Assembly: GCA_964465125.1 (NCBI GenBank)
Contig: CAYXIO010000004.1
Coordinates: 66,925-130,924 of the forward strand
Direction: 5' to 3'
Source of the DNA: CAYOHG01 sp964465125
GTDB lineage: Bacteria > Planctomycetota > Phycisphaerae > UBA1845 > Fen-1342
DNA: 64,000 nt
The position numbers and the translations under genes are program-made. Each line of letters begins with the position of its first letter. Position 1 is the first letter of the stretch. The notes under the pieces are model-generated. The model saw nothing but the letters and a program-made list of their open reading frames with translations. It searched no databases and had not been told where the DNA came from. Shown piece after piece: positions 26,009 to 33,387 of this stretch.

Positions 26009-26794
26009 GTGCAGGACCACGACTCGATTATCGAACTGCGACGCGTGAGCAAGGCGTTCGGCCGGCAGCGCGTGCTGGACGACGTCGACCTGGCCATCGC
26101 GCGGGCCCGCTGCACGGTGATCATCGGGCGCTCCGGCACCGGCAAGAGCGTGCTGCTCAAGCACATCGTCGGATTGCTGCGGCCCGACCGCGGCGAAGTC
26201 CATTTCGAGGGCCAGCGCGTCGATCAGCTCTCCGAGCAGGAATTCGTGCCGATTCGGCGCCAGATCAGCTTCGTATTCCAGCTCAATGCGCTGTTCGACT
26301 CGATGAGCGTCGCGGAGAACGTCGCTTTTCCGATGATGGAGATCAGCAAGGGGCGGCTGGACCGCAAGAAGCTCCGCAGCCTGGTCGACCGCTCGCTCGA
26401 CATCGTCGGGCTGGCCGGGTTCCACTCGAAGCGGCCGGCGGAGCTTTCCGGCGGCGAGAAGAAACGCGTCGCGCTGGCCCGCGCCATCGCCATCGACCCG
26501 CCGCCCAAGGTGATCCTCTACGACGAGCCCACCGCCGGCCTCGATCCGCAGCGCGCCGACGTGATCAACCGGCTGATCCGGCACCTGCTGGAGGAATTCG
26601 ACGTGACCAGCGTGGTGGTGACGCACGACATGAAGAGCGCGTCCGCGGTCGGGGATCGCGTGCTGGTGCTTTGGAACGGCCGGTTCATCGCGGACGCGTC
26701 TCCCGCGGAGCTGATGCAGTCGAGCGAGGAGCACGTTCGGCGATTCGTGACGGGGGTGGCCGAACCCGCCGACCTGACGGCGCTGAGCGAATAG
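26009..26794 (+). CDS. mlaF: MlaF-family ABC transporter ATPase
   Basis: About 261 residues. Walker A is GRSGTGKSVLLKHIVGL, the Q-loop sits in SFVFQLNALFDSM, the signature is ELSGGEKKRVALARA, Walker B is VILYDEPTAGLDP and the H-loop is VVVTHDM. These match MlaF, which energises lipid transport through MlaE. The GTG start at 26009 is preferred because GGAG lies 7 bases upstream; longer starts would run deep into mlaE. No MCE-domain MlaD, MlaC or MlaB gene follows, so the substrate-binding parts must be encoded elsewhere. Confidence 0.94.
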   Translation: MQDHDSIIELRRVSKAFGRQRVLDDVDLAIARARCTVIIGRSGTGKSVLLKHIVGLLRPDRGEVHFEGQRVDQLSEQEFVPIRRQISFVFQLNALFDSMSVAENVAFPMMEISKGRLDRKKLRSLVDRSLDIVGLAGFHSKRPAELSGGEKKRVALARAIAIDPPPKVILYDEPTAGLDPQRADVINRLIRHLLEEFDVTSVVVTHDMKSASAVGDRVLVLWNGRFIADASPAELMQSSEEHVRRFVTGVAEPADLTALSE

Positions 26795-27233
26795 GAGCGC
26801 TCCGGCGGCTCCGGAAGCCATCCCGGTTGGCGAAATCCCAAACATGGCGTTCGGATTGCGCGCGCACTGCTGACAGGTGCGGCAATCTTTGCGCTGTCTG
26901 ATAAGCCCTGAGAGCGAGATTTAGCAGCTCAAGAGCCCTCCAAACTACCCATATTAACTGCGAACCGTTTTTGACGGGTCAATTTGGTAAACTTGCTAGG
27001 TGCCGCAACTTACTGTTGAAAGCTTCGACGAAATTTTCCGCGCGCCAACCAAAGTGGCGACCTGCTCGCGTCGATAAGACGGTTGTGCGGGAATATGGCC
27101 GTTGCGCCAGCCCTCCCGCGGGGCGAGGGACGTATCTGGGGTTTGGGTTGCCCGACGATCACGGATGGTCGCGGAGTTTCCGCACAACCGTGCCGCGGCC
27201 AGGTCGAAGGGTGAGAAGCGAGGAGTACGCGTC
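26795..27233. other. 439-base AT-richer intergenic region before flgM
   Basis: The stretch from about 26900 to 27090 is clearly less GC-rich than its surroundings and shows no gene. It holds TTGACG at 26971-26976 with a poor -10 (TGCTAG, 26994-26999) after 17 bases, and the sigma-28-like site listed separately. The last 150 bases would be the leader of flgM and end in a GAGGAG ribosome site. The composition dip could mark old transferred DNA or simply a promoter region. Confidence 0.45.
27050..27077 (+). promoter_or_regulatory. Putative sigma-28 (FliA) promoter of flgM
   Basis: CAAAGTGG (27050-27057), a 12-base spacer and GTCGATAA (27070-27077) resemble the flagellar consensus TAAAGTTT-N11-GCCGATAA, with seven of eight matches in the -10 half and three of four in TAAA. 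The spacing is one base longer than the enteric norm. In well-studied flagellar systems flgM is itself partly under sigma-28 control, which fits the position. Confidence 0.45.
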
Positions 27234-27524
27234 ATGTTGCAGTCAGTCAGTCAGACGGGATCGGCGCCGAGTGCGGTGGCCACGGCCACGCCTCGCGCGC
27301 GATCGGGCAAGGAGCCGGGCGAGACCGGTCCGCTGGGCGTTCGCGACAGCCTTGAGCTTTCCAGCGCCGCGAAGACCTACGCGGAGCGATCCGGCGTTGA
27401 CACGTTCCGACCGGAGAAAGTCGCGGAGGTCCGCGCTCAGATCGAGGCCGGGAACTACCTGACCGATGAGAAGCTGAACGTCGTGGTCGATCGACTGTGC
27501 GCCGAGATCCTCGGACGCGCCTGA
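27234..27524 (+). CDS. flgM: Anti-sigma-28 factor FlgM
   Basis: 96 residues. The N-terminal half is polar and disordered, as in known FlgM proteins. The C-terminal half carries the conserved sigma-binding pattern DSLELSSAAKTY, then RPEKVAEVRAQIEAGNYLTDEKL and VVDRLCAEIL. FlgM holds sigma-28 inactive until the flagellar hook is finished and is then exported. The start at 27234 has a GAGGAG ribosome site; the upstream open extension is out of character. No other flagellar gene is in the window, so it stands alone with its own terminator. Confidence 0.88.
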   Translation: MLQSVSQTGSAPSAVATATPRARSGKEPGETGPLGVRDSLELSSAAKTYAERSGVDTFRPEKVAEVRAQIEAGNYLTDEKLNVVVDRLCAEILGRA

Positions 27525-27562
27525 CATCGTCACGTTCGTCGGACTCAAGTTGATGCGCTCAT

Positions 27563-27599
27563 GCGACGCCGGGCATTCACGTCCGGCGTCGCTGTTTTT
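27563..27599 (+). terminator. Strong Rho-independent terminator after flgM
   Basis: A perfect 10-bp stem, GCGACGCCGG (27563-27572) with CCGGCGTCGC (27583-27592), closes a 10-base loop and is followed by TGTTTTT. It lies 38 bases after the flgM stop. The stop codon of the convergent queF gene (27577-27579) falls inside the loop, so the last queF codons double as half of the terminator. Confidence 0.85.
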
Positions 27600-28005
27600 C
27601 GCCGGTCGCGCGGCGGAGTTTTGCGCGCGCAGTGCCTTTCGCCTCTGCGTATTCCGCCACGATGACCGAGTTCATTCCGCCGCGCGGCGTCCAATGCGTC
27701 TCGACGCGCATGCGGCGCGGATGGATGGCGCCGACGAGCTCGTCGAGGATGCGGTTGGTCACGGCCTCGTAGAAGATGCCCTGGTTGCGAAAGCTCTGCA
27801 GGTAGTACTTGAGGCTTTTGAGCTCGACGCACAGGTCGTCGGCGACGTATTCGACGATGACCGTGCCGAAATCCGGCTGGCCGGTGACCGGGCAGACGCT
27901 GGTGAACTCGGGCGCTTCGTGGCGGATGACGTAGTCGCGCCGCGGGCAGGGGTTGGGGAACACCTGAAGATCGAAGCTCGTTTGGCGAAGTCGCGGGCCG
28001 CTCAT
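27577..28005 (-). CDS. queF: NADPH-dependent 7-cyano-7-deazaguanine reductase
   Basis: QueF reduces preQ0 to preQ1 in the making of the tRNA base queuosine. The protein has about 142 residues, the size of the short unimodular (YkvM-like) type. The catalytic Cys is in TSVCPVTGQPDFG, and the QueF motif and following segment are visible as VELKSLKYYLQSFRNQ; the C-terminal half has HPRRMRVETHWTPRGG. The ATG at 28005 is chosen because GAGG lies 6 bases upstream; a second ATG at 28011 is close. A basic tail (EKQRRRT) overlaps the flgM terminator. No other queuosine gene is adjacent. Confidence 0.95.
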   Translation of the reverse strand: MSGPRLRQTSFDLQVFPNPCPRRDYVIRHEAPEFTSVCPVTGQPDFGTVIVEYVADDLCVELKSLKYYLQSFRNQGIFYEAVTNRILDELVGAIHPRRMRVETHWTPRGGMNSVIVAEYAEAKGTARAKLRRATGEKQRRRT

Positions 28006-28272
28006 CGGCATCCTCACATCGGAGTCCGGCCCGAGACGGGCACCGCCGCCGGGCGCTGGGGCATTCTGGGAGCCCGGCGCCGCGTTCTGCAAGGCGCCCC
28101 GCGGCGCGGGACGGATCGAGTTCCTGAAAATGCGCGGGCCCGAAATGCGAATACGGCAGGGAAGCGTGGCGGAGTCGAACGGGGCGGGCCCGTGCTCACG
28201 CGGCGCGGGCGGGTTCGTGAACCGGCACGGATTTCTAATCCCACGCCGTCGGGCAAGAGGTAGACTTCAAGC

Positions 28273-28692
28273 ATGGAAGGTGCGGGCGGCGGCATTCTGG
28301 GCCGACTGAGCGAGAAGGTGCTCGGCTGGATCGCGCTGGCGCTGGTCGCGCTCGGCGCGGTTGCGTTCTATCAGACGCCGGCGGCGACCAAGGCGGCGCT
28401 GTGGAGCACCGTCTGGCGCTGTGCCGCCTGGCTGGTGATCACGGGGGTGCTTCCGTGGGCCTCGCGCTTCGTGCTGGGGCGCGTGCTGGAGGCCGGATCG
28501 AACTGGGCCGGCGTCGGCCTGCTCGGGGCGCTGCTGCTGCTGAACATCCTCAGCGGGCTGCTGCTGATGACCGGCTGGCCGCAGGGCGCCTGGACCTGGA
28601 TGCTCGTGCTCGGCATGCTCGCGCTCGCCGGAACGTATAATTACCTGGTCGCCGAATACCTGACGCAGATGCGCGGCGGGTTAGGACTGTGA
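28273..28692 (+). CDS. Small integral membrane protein at head of ESCRT-like cluster
   Basis: 139 residues with about four hydrophobic segments (roughly 18-33, 45-65, 78-97 and 103-125), a short polar N-terminus and a short C-terminal tail ending MRGGLGL. I recognise no family. It lies 19 bases before the kinase gene and on the same strand as the whole cluster up to 37.5 kb, so it is probably part of the same operon. A TCTAAT box at 28234-28239 could be a -10 element, but no good -35 is present. A role as a membrane anchor or target for the remodelling proteins is possible but not shown by the sequence. Confidence 0.75.
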   Translation: MEGAGGGILGRLSEKVLGWIALALVALGAVAFYQTPAATKAALWSTVWRCAAWLVITGVLPWASRFVLGRVLEAGSNWAGVGLLGALLLLNILSGLLLMTGWPQGAWTWMLVLGMLALAGTYNYLVAEYLTQMRGGLGL

Positions 28693-28711
28693 GCAGCAAG
28701 TGGGCGGGACC

Positions 28712-29770
28712 ATGACTTCCAGTTATCAACCCGGGCTGCGAGTGAGCGAGTACCTGCTGGTCGAGCGTGTCGGCGTCGGCACGTTCGGCGAGGTGTGGAA
28801 GGCGCGGCATCACGTCTGGGAGCGCGAGTTCGTGGCGATCAAGCTGCCGACCGCGCCGGATTACGTGCGCTATCTCCAGCGCGAAGGGCTGGTGGTTCAC
28901 GCCCTCAAGCACCCGAACATCGTGCGCGTGATGGGGATCGACCCCTACGCCGAGATTCCCTATCTCGTCATGGAGCTGGTGGACGGGCCGTCGTTGCAGA
29001 AGGTGATCAGCGATCAGCGCGGCGGCCTGCCGATCGAGGTGGCGCTGACCGTTCTTCAGGGCGTGCTGCGCGGCATCGCCGCGGCGCATGCCGGCCGCAT
29101 TCTGCATCGCGATCTCAAGCCGGGAAACGTGCTGCTCAACCTGCGCGGCCAGGAGCTCAAGGCGCTCGCGGTCGACGACGTGAAGGTGAGCGACTTCGGG
29201 CTCGGACGGGGCGACACGGACGTGCTGCGCTCGATCGTGCAGTCCGCCTCGATGGACCGCGACAACCGGCTGGTGGGAACGCTGGCGTACATGGCGCCGG
29301 AACTGCGCGACGGCGGCGCGGCGGCGAGTCCCGCCAGCGATCTCTACTCGATCGGCGTGATGCTCTTCGAAATGCTGACCGGCCAGCGGCCCGCCGGCGC
29401 CGAGTTGCTCAACACCTGCCGCGCCGAGGTTCCGGCCGCTCTGGACGCGGTGTTCGCGCGCCTCTACGCACGTCAGGATCGCCGCTATGAGAGTGCCGAA
29501 GCCGTGCTGACGGATCTCGAGCGGCGCTTGCGGCCGACGCGGCGCGCGGTGCCGCCGGTGCCTGCGGGCGTGCCGCCGGTTGCGGGCCGGTCGCTGCGCA
29601 GTTGCACGTCCTGCGGCACGCCGACGCGGGCGGAGGATCAGTTCTGCACGCAGTGCGGGCAGCAGCTTGTGTCCGTGGTGCGGCGGTGCGGCGCTTGCGG
29701 CGCGTTTCCCGCGGCGCGCGACCGTTTCTGCATTCTGTGCGGCACGCGGCTGAGCGCGGAGCACGAGTAA
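28712..29770 (+). CDS. Ser/Thr protein kinase with C-terminal double zinc ribbon
   Basis: 352 residues, no membrane segment. The kinase domain (about 14-275) has the Gly loop GVGTFGEVW (21-29), VAIK, the catalytic loop HRDLKPGN (His132), the DFG motif (Asp161) and APE in YMAPELRD, so it should be active. A Pro/Arg-rich linker leads to two zinc ribbons with pairs CTSCG/CTQCG and CGACG/CILCG (about 295-345). It sits 19 bases after the membrane-protein gene and 10 bases before a membrane-anchored zinc-ribbon protein. Its likely targets are the neighbouring ESCRT-III-like or AAA proteins. An alternative GTG start lies at 28700. Confidence 0.9.
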   Translation: MTSSYQPGLRVSEYLLVERVGVGTFGEVWKARHHVWEREFVAIKLPTAPDYVRYLQREGLVVHALKHPNIVRVMGIDPYAEIPYLVMELVDGPSLQKVISDQRGGLPIEVALTVLQGVLRGIAAAHAGRILHRDLKPGNVLLNLRGQELKALAVDDVKVSDFGLGRGDTDVLRSIVQSASMDRDNRLVGTLAYMAPELRDGGAAASPASDLYSIGVMLFEMLTGQRPAGAELLNTCRAEVPAALDAVFARLYARQDRRYESAEAVLTDLERRLRPTRRAVPPVPAGVPPVAGRSLRSCTSCGTPTRAEDQFCTQCGQQLVSVVRRCGACGAFPAARDRFCILCGTRLSAEHE

Positions 29771-29780
29771 GGAGTCGAGG

Positions 29781-30062
29781 GTGCTCCTGGCCGACGGCAT
29801 CGTGTTCTGGTTCGTCGGGCTGATCATGCTGGGCATGGCCAGCTTCTTCGGCGTCATCGTGATGCTGGTCGCGCGGGTGTTCGGGTTCGTAGTCCGCCAG
29901 TTCACAGGAACGCGCTGGGACGAAGCGGAGATGATCGGCGCCTCCTACGACGGGGTGAGCGTCTGCCCGCATCCGGGCTGCGGCGAGCGCAATCCGGCGG
30001 TGGCCCGCTATTGCGGCCGATGCGGGCGGCCGTTAGCGCGACACGGGCGAACCCATGGATGA
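29781..30062 (+). CDS. Membrane-anchored zinc-ribbon protein
   Basis: 93 residues starting at GTG with GGAG upstream. A long hydrophobic stretch (about 5-36) forms one or two membrane passes, and the soluble tail carries a zinc ribbon with Cys pairs in CPHPGC and YCGRCG (about 63-82). The ribbon is of the same general kind as the two at the end of the kinase, which suggests the two proteins meet or share a partner. The gene ends inside the start of the next gene with an 8-base overlap, so translation is coupled. I know no named family for it. Confidence 0.8.
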   Translation: MLLADGIVFWFVGLIMLGMASFFGVIVMLVARVFGFVVRQFTGTRWDEAEMIGASYDGVSVCPHPGCGERNPAVARYCGRCGRPLARHGRTHG

Positions 30063-31539
30063 GCGAAGCCGGCATCGGCAATTCGAGGACGACCTGATCG
30101 CACAGCTCCGCACGCACGCGCGGGCGCTGCTGGGCGGCAAGCTGCCGGCCGACACGCTGTACGTTGAGCCGACCGGCGAGGGCATCGACGCGGTCCGCGG
30201 AGAGCTGGCCCGGCTGCGCGTCTATGATCGCGACGCGCTCGAAAAGCTGGCCGGCACGCGCGCCGTCGAGTTCGTGTTCCAGCGCAGCCGCCTCGGCGGA
30301 CTGCTGCGCCGCAACGTCGCCCGCATCCGGCTGCGGACGCTCGCGCCGATCGAATCGATGCTGCGGAACGAGCCCGCCGGGCCGCGCAGCCGCGAGGACG
30401 TGCTCGACGCGCTGGCGCACTACCAGGTTTTGCCGCGCCGGGCCCGGCCCGACGTGGTCGTGCTGGCCAGCGCCACCGGTTTCTCGCCCGAAGCGCGCAG
30501 CGTCGCCGAGGTGAGCGATCACCCGCGCGTGATTCTGCTGGGCGCCCGGGCCGACGGCGGCTGGGATGTCGCGCTGCCCGCCGGCCTTCCGAAGACGCCC
30601 TGGGCGCGGCTCTTCGAACTCGAAACGCGGGACGATCGGATTCGCCGGCTGGTGTATCATCTGGAGCAGAATTCGGCCGCGATGGACTCGCGCGGCCTTT
30701 CGGTGCGCGAGCTGGCGGAAAGGCTCGGCGTCAGCGAAGCGGAGGCCGCCGGGCTGGTGCGACAGGCCTGTCGGCGCGACGCGCGGCTGTTCACCGTCGA
30801 GCACAACGGCCGGCAGCACGTCTGCCGCAGCCCGCTGGCGGAAGAAGGCGACAAGATGAGCATCTGGAGCCGGATACGCAGGCTGTTGCGGATGAAGCCT
30901 ACGCCCGCAGAGCAGGTCCGCGAGCTTACCGCCCAGCGGGCGCGCGTCGAGCAGCAGCGCTTCGAGCTCGACCAGCGCGTCGAGCTGCTCGAGGGCCAGG
31001 AGCGCCAGATCGTCGAGCAGGGCGCCAAGGCCGCCAGTGACGCGGAGCGCAAGCAGCTCGCCGGCAAGCTGGTGCGCGTGCGCCGCGAGCTGAGCCGGGC
31101 GCGCTCGCAGGCCCAGGTGTTGACCAACCAGATCGACATCGTCGGTACGCAGATTCACCACGTAACGCTGCGTGAGCAGGGCAAGCGCGTGGCGCTGCCC
31201 AGCGCCGAGGAGCTGACGCGCGAGGCCGCCGCCGCCGAGCAGGTCATGACCGAGCTTTCGGCCAACGCCGAGCTGGCGCGCGGGATCGAGGTGAACGCCG
31301 AGACCCCGCAGATGGCCGCCGAGGAGGCCGCGATTTTCGAGGAATTCAAGGCTGCCGCCGCCGGCCGCGAGTCCCAGTCGGCGGGCGCGGTGCCGGCCTC
31401 TGAGCGGTCGCGCGGTTCGGCCGGGCCGGCGCGCGCTTCCGACGATCGCATCGCCGACGCGGCCGACCCGGGCGCGACGGCCGAGCCGCCGCCGCCGCCG
31501 CGGCGCGAGGGCTCGCGAACGCGGCCGGAGCTGAGCTGA
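30055..31539 (+). CDS. Winged-helix / ESCRT-III (CHMP)-like fusion protein
   Basis: 494 residues in three parts. Residues 1-200 are an unrecognised alpha/beta region. About 200-262 look like a winged helix (LSVRELAERLGVSEAEAAGLV and LFTVEHNGRQHVC). From Met268 the chain reads like a CHMP protein: a short basic helix RIRRLLRMKPTPAEQVRE, then a long charged helical hairpin with QIVEQGAKAASDAERKQLAG and LVRVRRELSRARSQ, the same order of features as in CHMP2, and an acidic segment with EEFKAAAAG. The last 60 residues are disordered and Pro/Arg-rich. Archaeal CdvB and Asgard ESCRT-III proteins also combine ESCRT-III helices with winged helices. An internal start at 30856 could make the ESCRT-III part alone. 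Confidence 0.75.
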   Translation: MDERSRHRQFEDDLIAQLRTHARALLGGKLPADTLYVEPTGEGIDAVRGELARLRVYDRDALEKLAGTRAVEFVFQRSRLGGLLRRNVARIRLRTLAPIESMLRNEPAGPRSREDVLDALAHYQVLPRRARPDVVVLASATGFSPEARSVAEVSDHPRVILLGARADGGWDVALPAGLPKTPWARLFELETRDDRIRRLVYHLEQNSAAMDSRGLSVRELAERLGVSEAEAAGLVRQACRRDARLFTVEHNGRQHVCRSPLAEEGDKMSIWSRIRRLLRMKPTPAEQVRELTAQRARVEQQRFELDQRVELLEGQERQIVEQGAKAASDAERKQLAGKLVRVRRELSRARSQAQVLTNQIDIVGTQIHHVTLREQGKRVALPSAEELTREAAAAEQVMTELSANAELARGIEVNAETPQMAAEEAAIFEEFKAAAAGRESQSAGAVPASERSRGSAGPARASDDRIADAADPGATAEPPPPPRREGSRTRPELS

Positions 31540-31602
31540 GGGGCGCGGCACGTCGCCGCAAGCGCGGCCTTCGGGTCCATCAGGTCACGCGGGAATTCCG
31601 CC

Positions 31603-32208
31603 ATGAACTTCTTCACCTGGCTGACGACCAAGCGCAAGACGCTCTCGACCATGAGCGTGACGGAGCTGCGCGCCCAGGAGATGCTGCTGGAGAGCGAGCG
31701 CAACCGCATGCAAGGGCGGGTCGAGAAGCTGGCCGCCGACAAGCAGCGCATCGTCGAGCGCGGCGCGAAGGAGAAGACGCCCGAGATGCGCCGCACCTTC
31801 GCTCAGCAGTACGACCTGCTGCACACCGAGCAGATGATGCTGGCCCGGCACCTGAACATCCGCAGCAAGGAGCTGCTGACGGTGGCGCGGCTGCGCATCC
31901 TGCGCGAAAGCGCCAGCCGCGGCGGTCTGTCGACCGGTGCGATCGCGACCATCCGCGAGGCCGATCTGGCGCTGATCGAGAAGCTGATCGAGAGCGACGC
32001 CATCACCAGCGAGATGTACCAGGAGCGGCTCGACGAGATTCTGCGCATCGGCCACGAAGCGGATGCGGCGGGGGCGGGCGTTTCGCCGGCCGGCCAGGAG
32101 CTGCTGAAGATCTGGAACGACATGGACGCCGGCCTGATCAAGGACACCAGCGAGGCCTTCGACGAGGCGGAGAAGCGTGTCCGCGAGCGGGGCAAGGCGG
32201 CGGAGTAG
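31603..32208 (+). CDS. ESCRT-III/CHMP-like coiled-coil protein (second paralogue)
   Basis: 201 residues, almost entirely helical, no Cys and no signal peptide. A short basic N-terminus (MNFFTWLTTKRKT) is followed by a long charged hairpin: ELRAQEMLLESERNRMQ, then KQRIVERGAKEKTPEMRR, matching the IVEQGAKAASDAERK segment of the gene before it, and LLHTEQMMLARHLN. The C-terminal half is more acidic (EADLALIEKLIES, KIWNDMDAGL) and ends in a charged helix. The match to the preceding ESCRT-III-like domain shows they are paralogues. It lies 63 bases after that gene. Polymer formation on membranes is the expected activity, by analogy to ESCRT-III. Confidence 0.7.
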   Translation: MNFFTWLTTKRKTLSTMSVTELRAQEMLLESERNRMQGRVEKLAADKQRIVERGAKEKTPEMRRTFAQQYDLLHTEQMMLARHLNIRSKELLTVARLRILRESASRGGLSTGAIATIREADLALIEKLIESDAITSEMYQERLDEILRIGHEADAAGAGVSPAGQELLKIWNDMDAGLIKDTSEAFDEAEKRVRERGKAAE

Positions 32209-32220
32209 CGGATCGGTCGG

Positions 32221-32247
32221 AAGGTGGAAAAGTCGACAGGTTGAAAG
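32221..32247. repeat. Left repeat arm flanking the IVS-type gene
   Basis: The sequence contains GGTGGAAAAGTCGACAGG followed by TTGAAAG. Read in the opposite sense it matches the repeat block at 32717-32757, where the words GGTCGACAAGTC and AACAGGTGAAAAG occur. The two arms thus frame the four-helix-bundle gene as an imperfect inverted repeat. Confidence 0.55.
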
Positions 32248-32259
32248 CGGATACACGGG

Positions 32260-32715
32260 ATGGCGGCGATCCGGAGATTCGAAGAGCTCGAGTGCTGGCA
32301 GCTGGCGCGCGAAATCGCGCGCGGCGTCTATCGAGCGACGCGCACGCAGCCGGTCTCGGGAGACTTTGCACTGTCGAACCAGATGAGACGCGCCGCAGTC
32401 AGCATTACCAGCAACATCGCGGAGGGATTCGAGCGCGGCACGCGCAAGCAACAGATTGAATTCTGCTACATTGCCAAGGGCTCGCTTGGCGAGCTTCGCA
32501 GCCAGGTCATCATCGCTCGCGATGTCAGCCTGCTGGGCGAAGATGCCTTTCAGTGGCTCACCGAGCGATGCGAGCAGTGCTCTCGCGTCATCTACGGCTA
32601 CATTCGGTCTTTGCGAGCCTCTTCCGAGCGATTTCCAGGCCCAAAGTTCGCGGAACCGCGGGAAAACGAGACATGCACGGAGGCGTCGACAATTGAGCGT
32701 GATGCCTCCGCGTGA
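32260..32715 (+). CDS. Four-helix-bundle protein, 23S rRNA IVS family
   Basis: 151 residues with the family pattern: FEELECWQLAREIARGVY at the start, NQMRRAAVSITSNIAEGFERG in the second helix, and EFCYIAKGSLGELRSQVI in the third. Members were first found in intervening sequences of 23S rRNA genes and form a four-helix bundle; their biochemical role is unknown, and they are widespread as scattered single genes. Here the gene sits between two ESCRT-III-like genes and is framed by short inverted repeats, which suggests it was inserted into the cluster. It shares the strand, so it should not block transcription. Confidence 0.9.
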   Translation: MAAIRRFEELECWQLAREIARGVYRATRTQPVSGDFALSNQMRRAAVSITSNIAEGFERGTRKQQIEFCYIAKGSLGELRSQVIIARDVSLLGEDAFQWLTERCEQCSRVIYGYIRSLRASSERFPGPKFAEPRENETCTEASTIERDASA

Positions 32716-32716
32716 T

Positions 32717-32757
32717 CTTTTCACCTGTTGACTTGTCGACCTTTTGACCTGTCCACC
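32717..32757. repeat. Right repeat arm flanking the IVS-type gene
   Basis: The block is built from short alternating words, CACCTGTTGACTTGTCGACC and TTTTGACCTGTCCACC, about three copies of a GTTGACNNGTC-like unit. It is the imperfect inverse of the arm at 32221-32247. It ends a few bases before the start of the next ESCRT-III-like gene and so forms its leader. Confidence 0.6.
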
Positions 32758-32769
32758 AGCGAGACGCTT

Positions 32770-33384
32770 ATGGCCCTCTTCAAGTCCGCCGAAGAACGCC
32801 GCCTCGAACGCGACATCAAGATTCGCCAGGGAATCCGCCGCATCGAGAAGGCCATCGCCGAGCAGTCCAAGTTCGCCGACGAATTCGTCCGCAACGCGCG
32901 GCAGGCGAAGCAGATCGGCGACCATTCGCAGTACCAGTTCATCCGCAACTCGCTCAAGAAGACCGCGACCATCCGCAAGCTGCTCGAACGGCAGTTGCTC
33001 GCGGTCAAGAACGCGCTGCTGATCAAGCGCCAGGCCGAGGCCAGCGCCGACTTCGCCCAGTCGATGAACCTGATGGCCAGCGAGGTCAGCAAGCTCTTCG
33101 GCCAGACCGACCTGGCCAAGACCCAGCTTGCCTGGGAGAAGGCCATGATGCAGTCGCAGACGATGGAGGAGCGCATGCAGATGTTTCTCGACGCGGTCGA
33201 GTCGGGCGCGGCGGCGGACGTGTCGACCGCGCCGGCGGAGGCCATCAGCGACGAGGAGATCGACCGGCTGATCGAGGCCGAGGGGCAGGTCGAGCAGGCC
33301 CGCGAGCAGCAGCAGATGTCAGCCCTGCGGGCCGAGCTGGCGGCGCTGAAGGGCCAGGGCGACGCAGGCAAGGAGACGAAGTAG
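32770..33384 (+). CDS. ESCRT-III/CHMP-like protein with C-terminal MIM-like helix (third paralogue)
   Basis: 204 residues, helical. It opens with MALFKSAEERRLERDIKIRQ, then a basic hairpin (SLKKTATIRKLLERQL, LLIKRQAEASADFAQSMNL), followed by EKAMMQSQTMEERMQMFLDA and an acidic segment AISDEEIDRLIEAE. This order, with Met-rich helices leading to an acidic tail, is that of Snf7/CHMP proteins. Near the C-terminus MSALRAELAALKG has the L-x-x-(R)-L-x-x-L-K pattern of MIM1 motifs that bind MIT domains, with Glu in place of Arg. The AAA protein encoded 1.1 kb downstream has an MIT-like domain. The ATG at 32770 is preferred, as the upstream extension is encoded by the repeat arm. Confidence 0.75.
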   Translation: MALFKSAEERRLERDIKIRQGIRRIEKAIAEQSKFADEFVRNARQAKQIGDHSQYQFIRNSLKKTATIRKLLERQLLAVKNALLIKRQAEASADFAQSMNLMASEVSKLFGQTDLAKTQLAWEKAMMQSQTMEERMQMFLDAVESGAAADVSTAPAEAISDEEIDRLIEAEGQVEQAREQQQMSALRAELAALKGQGDAGKETK

Positions 33385-33387
33385 GCG

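Noticed and set aside
26971..26999. Sigma-70 promoter TTGACG-N17-TGCTAG before flgM
   Set aside because: The -35 is good, but the -10 matches only two of six bases; the sigma-28-like site nearer the gene is the better candidate.
30856..33384. PspA/Vipp1 as the identity of the coiled-coil proteins
   Set aside because: The N-terminal amphipathic pattern and conserved segments of PspA/Vipp1 are not seen; the order of basic and acidic helices and the KPTP segment fit CHMP proteins better. A profile search should decide.
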